NCBI GenBank assembly: GCA_964019055.1
Contig: OZ025207.1
Location: 4,107,001 to 4,171,000 of the forward strand
Reading direction: 5' to 3'
Origin: Anthopleura xanthogrammica
Lineage: Eukaryota > Cnidaria > Anthozoa > Actiniaria > Actiniidae
Length of the DNA stretch: 64,000 nt
Made by a program: the position numbers and the translations under genes. Every line of letters starts with the position of its first letter. Within the stretch, counting starts at the first letter, position 1. Positions 47,655 to 60,800 of this stretch are shown piece after piece. The notes below the pieces were generated by a model. That model saw nothing but the letters and a program-made list of their open reading frames with translations. It did no database searches and was not told the DNA's origin.

Positions 47655-50600
47655 ATGGCGGATCACAGGTTGAGGTAAAATTGAAGTCTTTTGGAAAAAA
47701 TCTTTTCAATTTTAAGCACTATTTGAGGCTTTAATTTTTATATTCTACAGCGATAAGAGTCGATCGAGAGAGGTACAAATGAAAGCATCGATAAACCAGG
47801 CGCTTGTTGAGTCAGGCGAACGTGAAAGGTGAGATAAAAGTTGACAGTTGATGCAACGATCAGCCGCGGGACAGTAAGCTTAAAAGCAGTAAAAGATAAG
47901 CTTAAGTCGCTTCTTTGACCTCAAAAAACGTTCAGAATTTGTCAATCAATATGTTATTAACTTAGACCGTTGAAGTTTGATTGAGGAGAGTAAAAGCACG
48001 AGAAAATGTGCCGCTTCTTGAGTTCTCTTGCATGTCGCAGAAACCAAGAAAAGCGCTTCCGCGCGCGACACAACTACATGTATAGAATACCCCGCAGAGC
48101 AAAAGTATGGATAGAAGGCTGCCTACGCTTACGGAGTGAGGTACTTGGGGTTAGGTTTAGGGTTAATATTTGGAAAGACTTTTTAGGAATAAATGCGTAG
48201 ACTCGTAGGCTTGTAGGCAGGCTTGTACACTTAGATTGTTGCTGTAGGCAAGTAGACAGTCTACTATAATACTTTTACTCTGTGGGGTATTCTATAGTTA
48301 TTCCCCATTTCCCAAGGCAAAATATCTGAAAACCCACAGTAAAACAGTTTTTGTAGTGTAACTAACTTCCCAATTGAGGGAGGCACAGGTGGTGAAGTGA
48401 GGAGAACCAAAATCCTCGAAAAATTTCTAAGATTTCTAAAATTTCTTCAAAGTGTTCACCATGTAATTGAAAATTGTACTCAAGGTTGTGTGATATAATA
48501 TTTCATATAAAGTTGAAGCTCTCATAAGCAACCACCTTGGGAAATTGAAAAAGTGGTCACAACTAGAGGTGGCTGCTAATGAGAACAGGCTCTCATAAGC
48601 AGCAAAGCAAACAAGGTTTTAAAATCATGTTCGTTACTAGAGCTGCTTACATAGTTACATAGTTATTAATTTTATTGTATGTAAGTTGCTTATTAATAAT
48701 ATAAGGAGATGATAACTAGCAGTAAGCTAGTGTGGGCTGCGTCGGTGTTTCTAATGAAACAGTTGTTAGCGACGAAGGACTAGTGTCCAAAACGTCAGTA
48801 AGTGATCTTTTTTATTTTTTACGGTGTAAAATTTACCTTTTTATCACAACTGTATTAATAATATAGTATTTTGCAATACATACTTTCAGGTTAAAAGAAC
48901 TCCTAAGAATTAAGTTAATAGAATGTGGATGGAGAGATCAGCTCAAGGATCATTGTAAAGGTATGTGGTTTGCATAAGATACATACATGTAAAATATTAA
49001 GAAACAAAATGACAACCTTTAGTTTAAAGGGGCACTTGGATGAAAATCATGAAAATTGGAAATGCCTTGAAACTTGGTTTCACTTAGCTATATGGCCCCA
49101 ATAGTAGCCAAGCCACATATTTTCTTCACAGTCAAAATTGGCGGATAAAAATTATATATTTTTTTCAGCATCTAAATTGTGAGTAAATGACGTCATTTAC
49201 TCAACCCTATTGTTCTTTTAGTTTTTAAACCAAAATTTCTCAACTGCGAGTGGCTTCCAGGCTAAAATTTTTGCCAATCTGGTTTTCATAATCATGATTG
49301 AGTCATATTATTCTTAAATACTTGAACTATTCGGACTTTCAAAAATGGGGCGTTTTCATCCAAGTGCCCCTTTAAACATGTTTTGGCGACATCGCTCGCC
49401 ATCGTCAGTGAGTTTTAGTGAAGATGTAAACTGTATATAAGTAATAAGGAATACTTACATGTAAAATACCCAGTAGTAATACATACATTTTTGAAAATAA
49501 GCCACTCCAAATTTAAGCCCTACCCTGGTGAAAACATTGAAAAGGATCCTACAGGATCCACTTGGATTAGATTCAAAGGCTGTGCTCCAGGTTCACCAGT
49601 TTTTCTTCCTCCGCAAAACCAAACAAGCTAAATTTCAATTGGATCTCTGAGTTAGCCAAGCCCTGTTTTTGATCAGTATCAAGTATCTCACTTTCCTGCA
49701 TTAAACACTTATCAAATGTATCAGATGGTTGATTATCATTGCAAGCCAATAAGCAAAATCATGTTAGTACAAGGTCTTCTGTTCATCTAGACTTTCTCAA
49801 AGTCCGTCATCTCCGTATTAGTTAACGCACACTGAATAAAGCACAGACAGCTCAACCAAGATCACACACACTGGAACATTCCACTGGATGAAGAACTTTT
49901 CCAACTTGTTTCCCACCAATTTTAGCAACCCAAAAACAGATGACTGAATTATGCTTGTGCTCTTTGTAAATGTACAAAAATTGGCGCAAAACATGAATGA
50001 AAATCCTGCAAGAGGGACAAGTCTACCTCTCATGACTCTCGACCTTCGCTTCTTTTTTCCACTTCCTTCACTTGTGACTCTGTCAGAGTCTCAGAGAGGT
50101 CTGCTTGGAGTAAGTCTACTGTTCATCAGACAGATGTGAAATCACAAATAAAGATGATCTTTGACAAAGAAAGTAGTTAACTGGGACTACTGTACTGATT
50201 AAGAATTTAACCCAGTCCTTAACTCACATGTACTACCACTACATTCAGCATACTATACATGTGCATGCCATGCAACTCTCAACTCAAGACGTTGGTTTTA
50301 TGGAGAGAGAACCAACTGGAATAACTGGAGAAAAACCCCCATGACAAGGGAGGGAACATTTGAAACAAACTCAACTCACATGTGATTCAGCCAAGCAAAG
50401 GCATGATCTATACAGCACTGAGAGACGGTACGTGCCATAACAGGGAATGGCAGTTGCCAACACAAGCTCATAGAAGTGAGCTGAAATATTTAATGCAGGT
50501 TTTTGCATTTAATAGACCAATATCACACTAGCGTGACATAAAATATTAAAATTCAAATTTTGATTTACAAGAAAAAAGAATTTACTATCAAGTTTGTTGC

Positions 50601-52774
50601 ATCCATAATAATAAAACTGTTTTGTAAAAAGTGCTCTTGAACAAACAAAGATAGAGTGCAAACAGTATAGAGTGATTCTCATAAACCCGTGAAATACGCT
50701 TTAGTGTATTATGCATTACTTCACTCTAATTCTTTTGTTTTCTATTGTGTTTATCTGACTATTACACTTTAATAAGCACACTTTGTTTCACCGGTTAATG
50801 AAAACCACTCTATCTGTGAAATACAAATTACTAAATAGCACAAAATAGTGCTAATTAAACAATAGAAAACAATAGAATTTGTACAAATTTGTGCAATTTT
50901 GTTTTGCCAAATGTGTCACAGATATACTGATTGCATCTATTAATTTTTGAAACTAAGCATTTTTGAAAAGAAATGTATGTTGTCAGGCATCGCATGCTTG
51001 GCAAGCCTTGTTATCAGTCTCGACACATACATTTCTTTTGCAAAAATAATTTCCACAAAAACTCTTAGTTTCAAAAATTCATAACTTCGTAAATTTAAGG
51101 GCAATATTTACAAAACTTTGCAATTTTACTAATATCGATGTGGCAAATTTCAGATTAAACTTCTTTTCCCAAAAAAACAAATAACTTATTTGTAATATCA
51201 CGCTAGTGTGTTATAGGTCCATTCAGTTACTGTGGTTTTACATATTCTGCAAACCCAGACATTCCAACAGCTTGTTGTGAAATGTTTTTTTTTTTACTGC
51301 TGCCAATCAAAAATATAAAAGGTACCAACTAATGAGTTATGATTGATGGCAGCAAAAAAAAATCAATTTCCAAAAAAGCTGTTGGAATGTCTGGGTTCAC
51401 AGAATATGTAAAATTATGTTGCCAACAATTTTACAGGGTGTTTAATTTTCGTTTTTATTCACTTGTTATTTGACACACCCAAACAGTACCAACCACTAGT
51501 CATTATCAATTTTTTATCCAAGCTTTGTTTTCGTTTTTTTTTTTCAATTTAAGCTTACAATTTTAATACAAATTATAATTTTCAGATATAATCAAACAGA
51601 AAGGCTTGGATAACATTACAGTAGAAGACCTTGTCAAAAAGATTACTCCTAAAGGAAGAGGTTAGTCGATATGTTATTTTTAGTAATGAACCTTTTACAG
51701 CTAGCTTACTTGCAGCCACATGCCTATACAGCACCCCAAGTAAAAAATGAATTCAGCTCAAGCTGGTTCTGATGGATAAATTGGCAGTATTACCGGATTT
51801 CAAGCCGAGAAAGGCTAGGCCCAAGCTATTGTTTTTCTGGACAGAAGTCAGTAGTATATGCTCAAGAACGCTATTGTACATTTTTTTTTTGAAAGAAAAT
51901 GAGTTCGAATCAAAAGAGAAGAGAAAGAAAGAAACATAAATTAAGCATTGAGGGGGTAAAGAAGAAGATTCTTGGGGAAATTGCAGAAAAATGGAGCTCA
52001 GAATTTATTCTGACTTTGGAATCACAGGAAGAGTGAAATAAGTTATTCCTTTTGTGTGAAAGTGGTTCTCACAAGCAGTAGTTGTGCAGTTCAAATGCCA
52101 AACCATTATTATCATTACTCAGTTTTCTTTTCTCGGCCTGAAATCATGCAATTCATGCAACTTCCATCCAGAAAAAAAACAATAGCTAGGTCCCAGCCCC
52201 TCTCAGCTTGAAATCTGGCAATAGTGCGGTTTTACAGCAATGATGTTGCAGGCTAAACCACAGATGTTTGTCTTTGAGAAATGAAATCTCTTGTCATTCA
52301 AAAACTCTGCATTTTTCCTACCCTACAACATGGTTACCTTCTCTTACCAGAGATTACTATCAGCATGGTAAAAAAATTCCTTCAATGCTGTCTTGACAAC
52401 ACGTACAATAAGGACACAGGGAACCCAATCTCTAAACAGTGCTTTGACATCATGTGTAGGGGGTTACTTTTAATACAAAGGGTCGACTATCCACAAGTTG
52501 GCCAGAAAACCTTCAAGACTGTATGCAAACTTTCTATTTTGCCAAGTTTAAAAAAATACATCTTCTAAAGAGGGGGGGGGGGGGCAGCAGCCCCGTCGGC
52601 CCACCCCTAAATCCACCCCTAGGAAGTAAACCTGCAAATTATGCCCAAACTAAAGCAAACTGCTAGCATTCACAGTACTGTTTTTTTTTGCTTTTGTTTC
52701 TAGCTTTAGTACCCGATGAAGTAAAAAGAGAGTTGCTGCAGAATATAAGAAACTTTCTAGCTGAGAGACAGTAA
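47655..52774 (+). CDS. ENY2: ENY2 (Sus1), transcription and mRNA export factor
   Basis: Five exons: 47655-47674, 47751-47828, 48890-48960, 51586-51660 and 52704-52774, giving 104 residues (human ENY2 has 101). The first exon codes only for MADHRL and part of the next codon; the ATG has a good context (CAACATGG). Diagnostic runs: [52 protein letters not shown] and [16 protein letters not shown], which follow the human protein almost residue by residue. ENY2 is a small all-helical scaffold in the SAGA deubiquitinase module, where it wraps ATXN7L3, and in the TREX-2 mRNA export complex at the nuclear pore. Introns 3 and 4 (2.6 and 1.0 kb) are mostly repeat-derived; intron 3 holds a large 710-bp inverted-repeat element with smaller ones in it. 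It is compact, intact and shows nothing unusual in the coding part. Confidence 0.95.
49555..49665 (+). repeat. SINE body fragment
   Basis: GGCTGTGCTCCAGGTTCACC..AGTTTTTCTTCCTCCGCAAAACC, head missing, in ENY2 intron 3. A reverse-orientation piece follows at about 50220-50400. Confidence 0.65.
50512..51220. repeat. 710-bp inverted-repeat element in ENY2 intron 3
   Basis: Ends ATAGACCAATATCACACTAG..CGTGA and TCACGCTAGTGTGTTATAGG. Further inverted arms lie inside (AAAAGAAATGTATGTTGTC and its complement around 50960-51040), as does the ~145-bp element at 50668-50813. No open reading frame of note. Confidence 0.8.
50668..50813. repeat. ~145-bp 'TAGAGTGA..ACCCGTGAAAT' foldback, copy 1
   Basis: Ends TAGAGTGATTCTCATAAACC and CCGGTTAATGAAAACCACTCTA, with TTTTCTATTGTGTTTATCTG in the middle. 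Nested in the 710-bp element. Confidence 0.8.
51231..51412. repeat. 'TTCTGCGAACTCAGACATTTC' foldback, copy 2
   Basis: Arms TTTTACATATTCTGCAAACC..CAGACATTCCAACAGC and GCTGTTGGAATGTCTGGGTT..AGAATATGTAAAA. Directly after the 710-bp element in ENY2 intron 3. Confidence 0.8.
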
Positions 52775-52921
52775 GCATATAGAAATATTTTATAGTCATA
52801 CTAGTTTTGTATTTATGATCTCAGGAAAATTGTATGTAATAACTATGTAAAGTACTGACTAGCTAAACTATTTTTCAAAATAATCTCAAACACTAGTTGT
52901 CTGTAAATGTAAATAATACTA

Positions 52922-52927
52922 AATAAA
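52922..52927 (+). promoter_or_regulatory. Candidate polyadenylation signal of ENY2
   Basis: AATAAA about 150 bp after the ENY2 stop codon, followed by a TG/T-rich stretch, as expected for a 3' end. Confidence 0.6.
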
Positions 52928-53642
52928 CTGTTGTGCTGTAAGTTGTCTTTTGGTATTGCATAAATGCCAATGCAGTCTGCATTTTTTAGTACTTCTTGGC
53001 AAGGGTTCATAATTTATGTACATGGGGGTGGGGGAGGGGGGTATGAGGATTGTAATTTTTCGCCCTTACATTTTTTGGAAGCCCCTCTAATGTCATAAAT
53101 GATTTTTTTCTGGCCCTCCCCACCTCATGAGATATCCTGAAACCATGGTGAAATACCATGACCCCCCCCCCCCCCCCCCCATCCCACTATCTTGTTTAGC
53201 TTTAAAAACCCCTCAGACTAAAATGGCGGATTCAAGATTTTTTGGAGTCTTAAGTATTTTATGACATTGTACCATTGTATTGTACCTATTCGTTGTTCGA
53301 TTGTTATCAATCTACATTATGTCCATTACCATTTTAAACCTATAGCATGACCAAATGCTTTTGCCTACATACCATGCTCCCTCTCCCCTCTTCACTCTCC
53401 CACTACTGTACACTATTATCTTCACATTTATTGCTTTCACAACATCAAAACGATTTTATTAATTTTTTCCCACATAATATCAACCCCCCTCCCTCCACAG
53501 ACACACATGCACTCTCACTATATCTTTATCCTATTTATTCTCTATGATACCCATTTATTCCCACCTTTGCTTGAGTCTGAATACCTGTGCCAAACATCTC
53601 AGTTGTAATAATTAATATGTCATGGTAATAATAACAGTGCGA

Positions 53643-53813
53643 ATCTAAAAACCGTGGACACCTAGAAATATTTCAAGAATGTTCCTAAACCAATCAGAAG
53701 CGTTATTCTTATCTTTCCATCATCTTGTGGTTAGAGAGTCATTTCTGATTGGCCAAAGAACAATAGAACATTCCTGGAATATTTCTAGGTGCCCACTGTT
53801 TTTCGATTCGCAC
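53643..53813. repeat. 'GGACACCTAGAAATATTTC' foldback
   Basis: Arms CGAATCTAAAAACCGTGGAC..ACCTAGAAATATTTC and GAATATTTCTAGGTGCCCAC..GTTTTTCGATTCG, about 170 bp, between ENY2 and the secreted-protein gene. Confidence 0.85.
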
Positions 53814-53841
53814 TGGTATCTAATAATTGTAAATATCATAG

Positions 53842-53987
53842 TAGAGTGAAGGCATTAAACCTGTGAAATAAAAATTGCTTGTTAAGGTGTAATAGTCAAA
53901 TAGACACAATAGAAAACAATAGAATTAGGGTCTACTAAAGTGTATTAGTCTAATATCTATTTCACGGGTTTATTGACCTCACTCTAA
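53842..53987. repeat. ~145-bp 'TAGAGTGA..ACCCGTGAAAT' foldback, copy 2
   Basis: Ends TAGAGTGAAGGCATTAAACC and CACGGGTTTATTGACCTCACT, with GACACAATAGAAAACAATAG in the middle; reverse of copy 1 inside. Confidence 0.8.
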
Positions 53988-54884
53988 TTGTAGCCATATT
54001 TGATTTATTTCAAGCTATCTATATAAACTAATGGGATCTTAGCTTGATAACTTTAAGTTTCCAACACTCATGTATATTTATTTTATTCCTTTCCTTTTCT
54101 GTAAAATAATACAGCAAAGTGTAAAATAAAGGCACCATTATTATTAAAGATGAATCAGAACTGATAATGAAAACATAACCTTTTTAACTGAATTTTTTTT
54201 TGAAGTCCTCCCTCCCCTTATACCTTGTTCAAATTTTTAGGAAAGTTTCCATAGCCCCCCTTCCCCCCCCCCCCCCCCCTCCCCCCATTAAACTCCCTCG
54301 AAACTAGGGGGGGAAATGCAACGCCCCCTTTGTTTATCCTAAAAAACATTGACCCCCCAAAAATGAAATTTGTTGAAAGAATATGCAAATAGACATAGAT
54401 TTTTCAGTCAATTCTTACACGATTGTAAATAAAAGAAATACGGATAAAAACTCCTAAAATAATCACTTTTGGTCCCAGATTTTTCACAGAATCCTTTTTT
54501 ATGTTAACCTATTTCCATTGACATATTTTATTTCTCTTGACCCATTAAATTTAGAAAATATGTAAATTATTATAAGCGGCCATTTTTGGAACCATAAGCA
54601 TAGCTTTCAGTTGGGCTTCCTTTGCCTGTAATTTTTCAAGGTTCCGGTTCCGGGAATTTCTCACCACTTCCGTTTCCGCTGCGCAGGAAAACGAGGTTCG
54701 GCTGAGGTTAGGTAGAAAAAACGCGTACGCGTCAATGCAAAATGACGACAGCATTATGCAAAAGGAGGCAAAAGTGGACGCAAAAGTGGACGAAGAAAAC
54801 CGAAAGCTAAGCTAAGGAAACAAGGAGTTTATCATCAAAAAATGCCATAAAGAAAGCTGCAAAATGTAGCTTTAAGAAAGAAAC

Positions 54885-57800
54885 ATGAAGTCAGTTACAT
54901 GTTTTGGGTTTTTTCTATTCTTTTTGCTGCTTTTCGACGAGATAAAAGGTAAGAAAAAGTGGAACTTTTTTTTCAATCCCTTTGCTTAATTATTTTAAAA
55001 ACTTTCATAAGCTTACAAAATATGAAGGTTTAAGTTGAATAAAAGGTATAAAGGTTGTTTTTTCATATATTTAAAGGTCAATTAATTGAGTGTGTGAAGC
55101 CTGTCCCTTGGTTTGTGATTTATTGGTTTATCATAATAATTATATTTGATGAATGTCACTGACTTTATCCTGATTTTGAAGCTCGGGTAATGAACTAATG
55201 CAGTGAGTAAGTTGAACTCAGTTCCTTTGCTTTTAAGATAAACAAATCAAGGAAAAGTTTAGGTTTTTCACCATAATACGAAAATAAGGTGTGGAAAATA
55301 AATAATTTATCGAAAAAAATCATTTCTCTTCGGAAAATAAACGAGAAAAAAACTTTCATTCGCTCTCCGTCGAAGTGACAACACCCGACGGATTCACAAA
55401 ACACCGGATAGGTAAACGTGAATTTGCTGATTTTTCCCCCTGGCCATCGTGACGGTGAGCTCTACAGAGCTTCAACTCTAATCTTTTAATGATTTTAACA
55501 TCTGAAAAAGAAGTTATTACAGTATTTCTGATGATATTTTCAAAAGTTCAGAATCTTGAAAATAACCCAAAAAGAAATAAAAAACCAAACAAAGTCGTAC
55601 AAAACAGTCAGAAAACATCACATTTGTAACTTATAACTTGACATTTACTATTTTTGTGAAGAAAGTGCAGACCATATTATGATTTGGAGTCGTTTGTGGT
55701 CCGTGTACCACCTCTTAATAATTTTTTTTTCTATTTGAAGTGACAAAATCTGTTATTTGAATTTGGTCTCATTTTTACAATATTTGAAGTCTCGAGTTGA
55801 AAATTCCTAGGATATTTACGAATTTGTAAACTTCTTTTTCCTATATGCACTTTATTTAAAACGAGTTTAAAGCTGATTAAACCTACACGGAAGAGAAAGA
55901 AAAACAAAAAAAAGCTGCGAAGTCACTGGGAATCGAACTCTGAACTTTGGCACCGAAGGCCGCGCACTAACCAACTGTGCCATCGATATCCAACACGGCG
56001 GTCAAACGCATTGCGCATGCTCAATCTATTGGACCTCGTTCCCGGGAATTCTCGGCTTTTCCTAAATGTTTTTATAGTAAAAAAAAACAAAAAACTAGCG
56101 ACTTTCCCGGCACAAAAATGCTAACACCAAAAAAAAAATACTCTAAAGCTTAGATTCAAATCCACACATATTGTAGATTAAGTCAAGACCTACATTGGCT
56201 GAGTTTCACGAAAAAAGTTATGCTTTCTCAAAAAAGTTATATTACAGTATTCGAATTATTATAATGCTCAAACTCTGTTAAAACTGTATCGTTCTATACT
56301 GTTTTACGACCTCTTCGCCATGAAGTTATGAAAAGATTAGGTAATAATGCAGAATCTAAAATAACTCGAAACTTTGATTTTACTGAACAAATTTTTTTCC
56401 CATAGCAGCGAATTCGTTTATATTTTGCCAGTCGCTTTAGCTTTGCATAATGATAAATTTCTACATATGAAAACTTTTTACCGTACAGTTTTTGAGTTTC
56501 TTGTCAATAAAGATAACACGGGACAGACCTTTCCGTGATGTTATTAAAATAAAAATTCTATAAGTTGTGGTATATTGGGCATGCTCGCGCGTCTACTGAA
56601 GAATGAGGTCTTTACCAAGACACCAAGACCGATTAAAAACAAAAACGAAAAAAATGTGGGAGGTTTATGAATCACATCCAGGTGCGTCTGAGGTTGCAAC
56701 ACCCTACCATAGCTGTACTCACGCTGCCAATGTTCCCTTGGGATGCGTCTCTTGGGTGGATGCGCACCGATTGACTCAGTTACTCATTGAGAACTTTCTT
56801 TTGATTTCAACAGCTGTTGATTATAATCTTTTGTGGACGCAAAAGTACTCCTATCATTGTGTATACCGTTTAGCGTATAGCACGGGGATAAGCGGAAATC
56901 GTGTTTTGGTCAAGAGAAAATATCTAGGACGGTATACATTTTTCAAAAAAGAAAAGGAATTGATCTTTCATAAACCACCAATCCTCGAGAAGCTAGTTCC
57001 AGGTTTCAAGGTCATAGCTCCTATTTCGAATAGCGCTAACAACGAACCCGTATACGCCGACACGACAGTGAAATCAGTAACCTCTGGAGTAGCTTCACTA
57101 AACTATCCAAGTAAGTAAGAAAAGTAGTCGTTGTAGAATATATCAATTTATGATACTTAATTATAATATTATAATATTGTATTCCATTGCATGAACTATG
57201 CCTAAAACTACCTTTATTATATATCCTAGTCAAACTCGTTTTCTTATTGGTCGAGAGTACATCACGTGGAGGGAAATAAATCTCAATAACCCCCGCGCGG
57301 TTAATAAATGCACGTGATCAAAGCGTGAGAGGGGAATATATTTTTTTTGTAAATAAAACATTTTCAAAATGGAGAGAAAATTTTTCTTCGTTTGACTAGA
57401 GTATATAATAAAACACTTAATGCTCCGGAATATTCAGATATGCTAATAGCCAATGTGCATGAGCATGAAATTGTAGAACAAAGCATGATGGGAAAGTGAG
57501 CTCTTACGCTGTTTTGGCTCCTCTAAAAATTCATCTGATAATTTTTCCTTCGACATTTTCTATGGAAATTAAAAAGCATTGCAACAGACGAAAACAACAG
57601 TAATTTTTTTTCTGATAGTTTCTTTGATTTCCCTGTTACTCACTTTCCCAGAGTGCTTTGTGAGCTTTGATGCACATTGCCTATAAGAGTTTTTTGACAA
57701 TTTTTGGTTTTAGACCTTTTTGCTATAACGAACATTTTCGACATTCTCAAAGTCTCGTGCTGTTGAAATAAAAGATGTACAAATTCTTTTATGATTTTGT

Positions 57801-60800
57801 TGTTTAGAAATAATAGCAACATTAGTAATGATAATTAGATCATTATGCATGTTGCAGTGCTCGTGTGAAACGCTGAATCAGCGTTTCAAAGCAAAAAGGT
57901 CTAATACTAAAATAAAAAATAGGGGTCAACGTTGTTATTTTTGAGATATAGTCGGTCGAATTCCTTTTCGCAACGAAGGTGACAGAGTTTGATTTTGAAA
58001 AGCATATTAGAATGTAACTCAATTTGGAGGACAAAACAATAGGTTCCAGTTCTCAGGAGATTGAAATTCTTTTGTTTGTCCTCCAAATTGAGCTGCTTTG
58101 ACGTCACGTGGAAGGGGTCTATACATTATAATCTACTGATGCTATTTTTGGGGGTCTATATCCTTCTTAAAGAATCCAGAGAAGATTCGTAGTAATTTTT
58201 CATTTTTTTTACAGGTTGTGATCCAGCTACCTTGCCTCCTGCTCTTGGACTATACTATACCCAGGTATATGCAAAACTTGAAGCACAATATATGACAGCT
58301 TCTAGCATATATGATGATCAACATAGTGCAGATAAAGCACGTTTTTATGACCCAAATTGCTGGTGCCCCAAACAGAACGTTGCCGGTGAATGGCTGCAAA
58401 TAACAGTTCCAGTACCTTTTATGTTTTGTGGATTCCGGATGAGGGCAAATGGGAATGAAGAATATGCTAAGACTTTCTCTTTGTATATCGATAACGTTTT
58501 TCATGCGGTAAGTATTAAAAAAGTAAATAATTTCCCAAAACATTTTAACTAATAAGACCTAATTTTTGTTGAAAAAAAAAACAAAAAGAAAAAAAGAAGA
58601 AAGAAAAATGAAAAGAAAAGAAAAGAAAGAAAGAAGAGAAAAGAAGAGAAGAGAAGAGAAGAGAAGAGAAGAGAAGAGAAGAGAAGAGAAGAGAAGAGAA
58701 GAGAAGAGAAGAGAAGAGAAGAGAAGAGAAGAGAAGAGAAGAGAAGAGTTTTGTTTGAGTTCATTTGCATTAGATTCGACATATGTGAAATTCGACGTCT
58801 AAACTCGGCCTCAAATAACTTTGCCTTTTCCCCAATATTATAATAAGGGTTTTCTGTAGAGCTTTTATGTGTGACACGTACGTTGTCAGGTTTCACAATG
58901 AAAAGTAGTTCACGATTCCGATTTTTTTTTTGCTGTATCATTATAGGGTCCTTCACAGTTCCCTGCGCCATCTTGAAAAGTAGCCGTGCCTTTGCATCGA
59001 AGCGAGACAAACAGCGAGCTTGCAATGATAGAGCCTTTTTTAAAACCTTGGACAATTATCATCTTTATCAGTGCGAGGTCAATGTTGGTCAAGATGGCAC
59101 AGGGAACTATAAAGAGCGACTAGTAGAGCACGGGGAAGCCGAAGGAAAGTACTCTTATATTCTAATACAAAAAAATGAATGTGGTTTTCTATTTCGCAAG
59201 AATAGATCAAGTTATTTATGCAGTTGGCTTTCAAATCTCTTGCTGCTGTTCCTTGTCTATGCACAAAGAATTCTGACGAGTTTTAGTCTTTTTACAAACC
59301 TACTAATATATCCTTACGATATAGAAATCCACATACATTGCTTTGTAATAAGGTACAAGAGTACCTTGCTTAGGTTTTGTCCGCTTAGAGGCGGGTAGAA
59401 GTGTTGTTCCCTTAAATTTTGAGGTGTTGCTTTTCCTATTTCATAAATATTGACTTTGAAATGGAAAAATAGATATTCTTCTGACACATTCGCAGGACTA
59501 TACTCAGTTGAGCAAGGATCACCAATATTATCATACCAACATAAACGATAAAACAATTCGAACGGTGAAGTTTGTCACTAAGGGCGAATATGCTAAGCGC
59601 ATGTGCATGTGTATTGAGATTTATGGATTTAGAGGTAAGTACTTTAGTCATTTGTGGCTTTTGTTTGAACATCGGTAAAATTGATTATACTCATGTTGTG
59701 TTTGCTGCTTCAGGTTTGTTTGGTCAATTTGTGGTTAACGTTTTCTAAAATTATTTTTGTTAACAGATTTAACTATAGATCCAGGAAACTTTGCGCTTGA
59801 CTACAAAAAGCTCCGTATAAGAGGTAATTTGTCATAGAATGTGTGGTTGAGGGGCGATTATGGCGCGCGCGAGCATGCAATGTGCATCAAAGCTCACGAA
59901 GCACTCTGGTAAAGTGAGTTCTTTAGAAATGTAACAGGAAAATAAATTTAAAAAACTACTCTGTTATTTTCGTCTGCTGAAATCCTTTTATTTCCATAGA
60001 AAATGTCAAAGGAAAAATTGTCAGATGAATTTTTAGAGGAGCCAAAAAAACGTAAGAACTCACTTTCGCAGAGTGCTTTGTGCTATAATTTCGAGCTCGT
60101 GCTCATTGGCTATTCCGCAACTTGAATTTTTTTTTATTGACAAAAATCTCAGTTTTTCAGGTAAAAAGTTTTCTTAATTAAAGAGATTTTTTATCATACA
60201 AAGATTAAGCGATTAGCAAAATATATAGAGGAAATTAGAGCGAAGATATAAAGTTTACCTTCGAGTGGTGAATTATGATTTCAAGAGGTGAAGGGCGAGT
60301 GCACTATCGCTATCGCTATCACTATCACACTCTCCCATGCTCTTAGAAGACCTTAGAACAACTCAAAACGTATAATGTTTTCTTTAAGGAAATCAATGTG
60401 CTGGCATGGAGAACGACTGCCTCCCAACAACAGAATGCACCAACCCCAAGCTATTTGGAAAGTATCAATGCCAATGCCAACCTGGTCTTCAAAGTACAAC
60501 TGGAGATGTCATTATCAATACTGGCCTTGGAATTACATGTGCAGGCAAGTGTCTTTGGTTAAGAAGCATAAAAAATAGGCCATTTGCGCTAATAACTATA
60601 TTTTGTAAAACATTCTCATCAAAGACAAATTCTTTTATTTGTCTACCTCTTGGAGATTTTTTTGATTTTTTAAATTATTCAAAATTTCACATTTTGTCGA
60701 TAACCGTAAAAAGGTCAGTAAAGTTTCAGTTTAGTTTGACAGTGGAATATAGGGTTCCCTGCTAGCAGTCTCCCGTGTAGACGAATCCTGGCAGAGAAAA

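Larger units (their letters stand above)
52775..54884. other. Intergenic stretch after ENY2
   Basis: Two foldbacks (53643-53813, 53842-53987) and poly-C/poly-G runs near 53030, 53162 and 54265. A minus-strand open stretch at 54551-54754 with a helical tail is not supported by splice sites. Confidence 0.65.

Noticed and set aside
54551..54754. Minus-strand open frame with helical tail (RNRNLEKLQAKEAQLKAM)
   Set aside because: It looks protein-like but has no supporting splice site, partner exon or recognised family; left as possible only.
56603..56813. In-frame ATG and 70 codons before exon 2 of the secreted-protein gene
   Set aside because: A good acceptor (TTTTGATTTCAACAG) at 56813 joins in phase to the signal-peptide exon at 54885-54948, and the domain homologous to exon 7 starts there.
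58566..58802. Lys/Glu/Arg-rich open frame
   Set aside because: It is the (GAGAA)n microsatellite read as codons.
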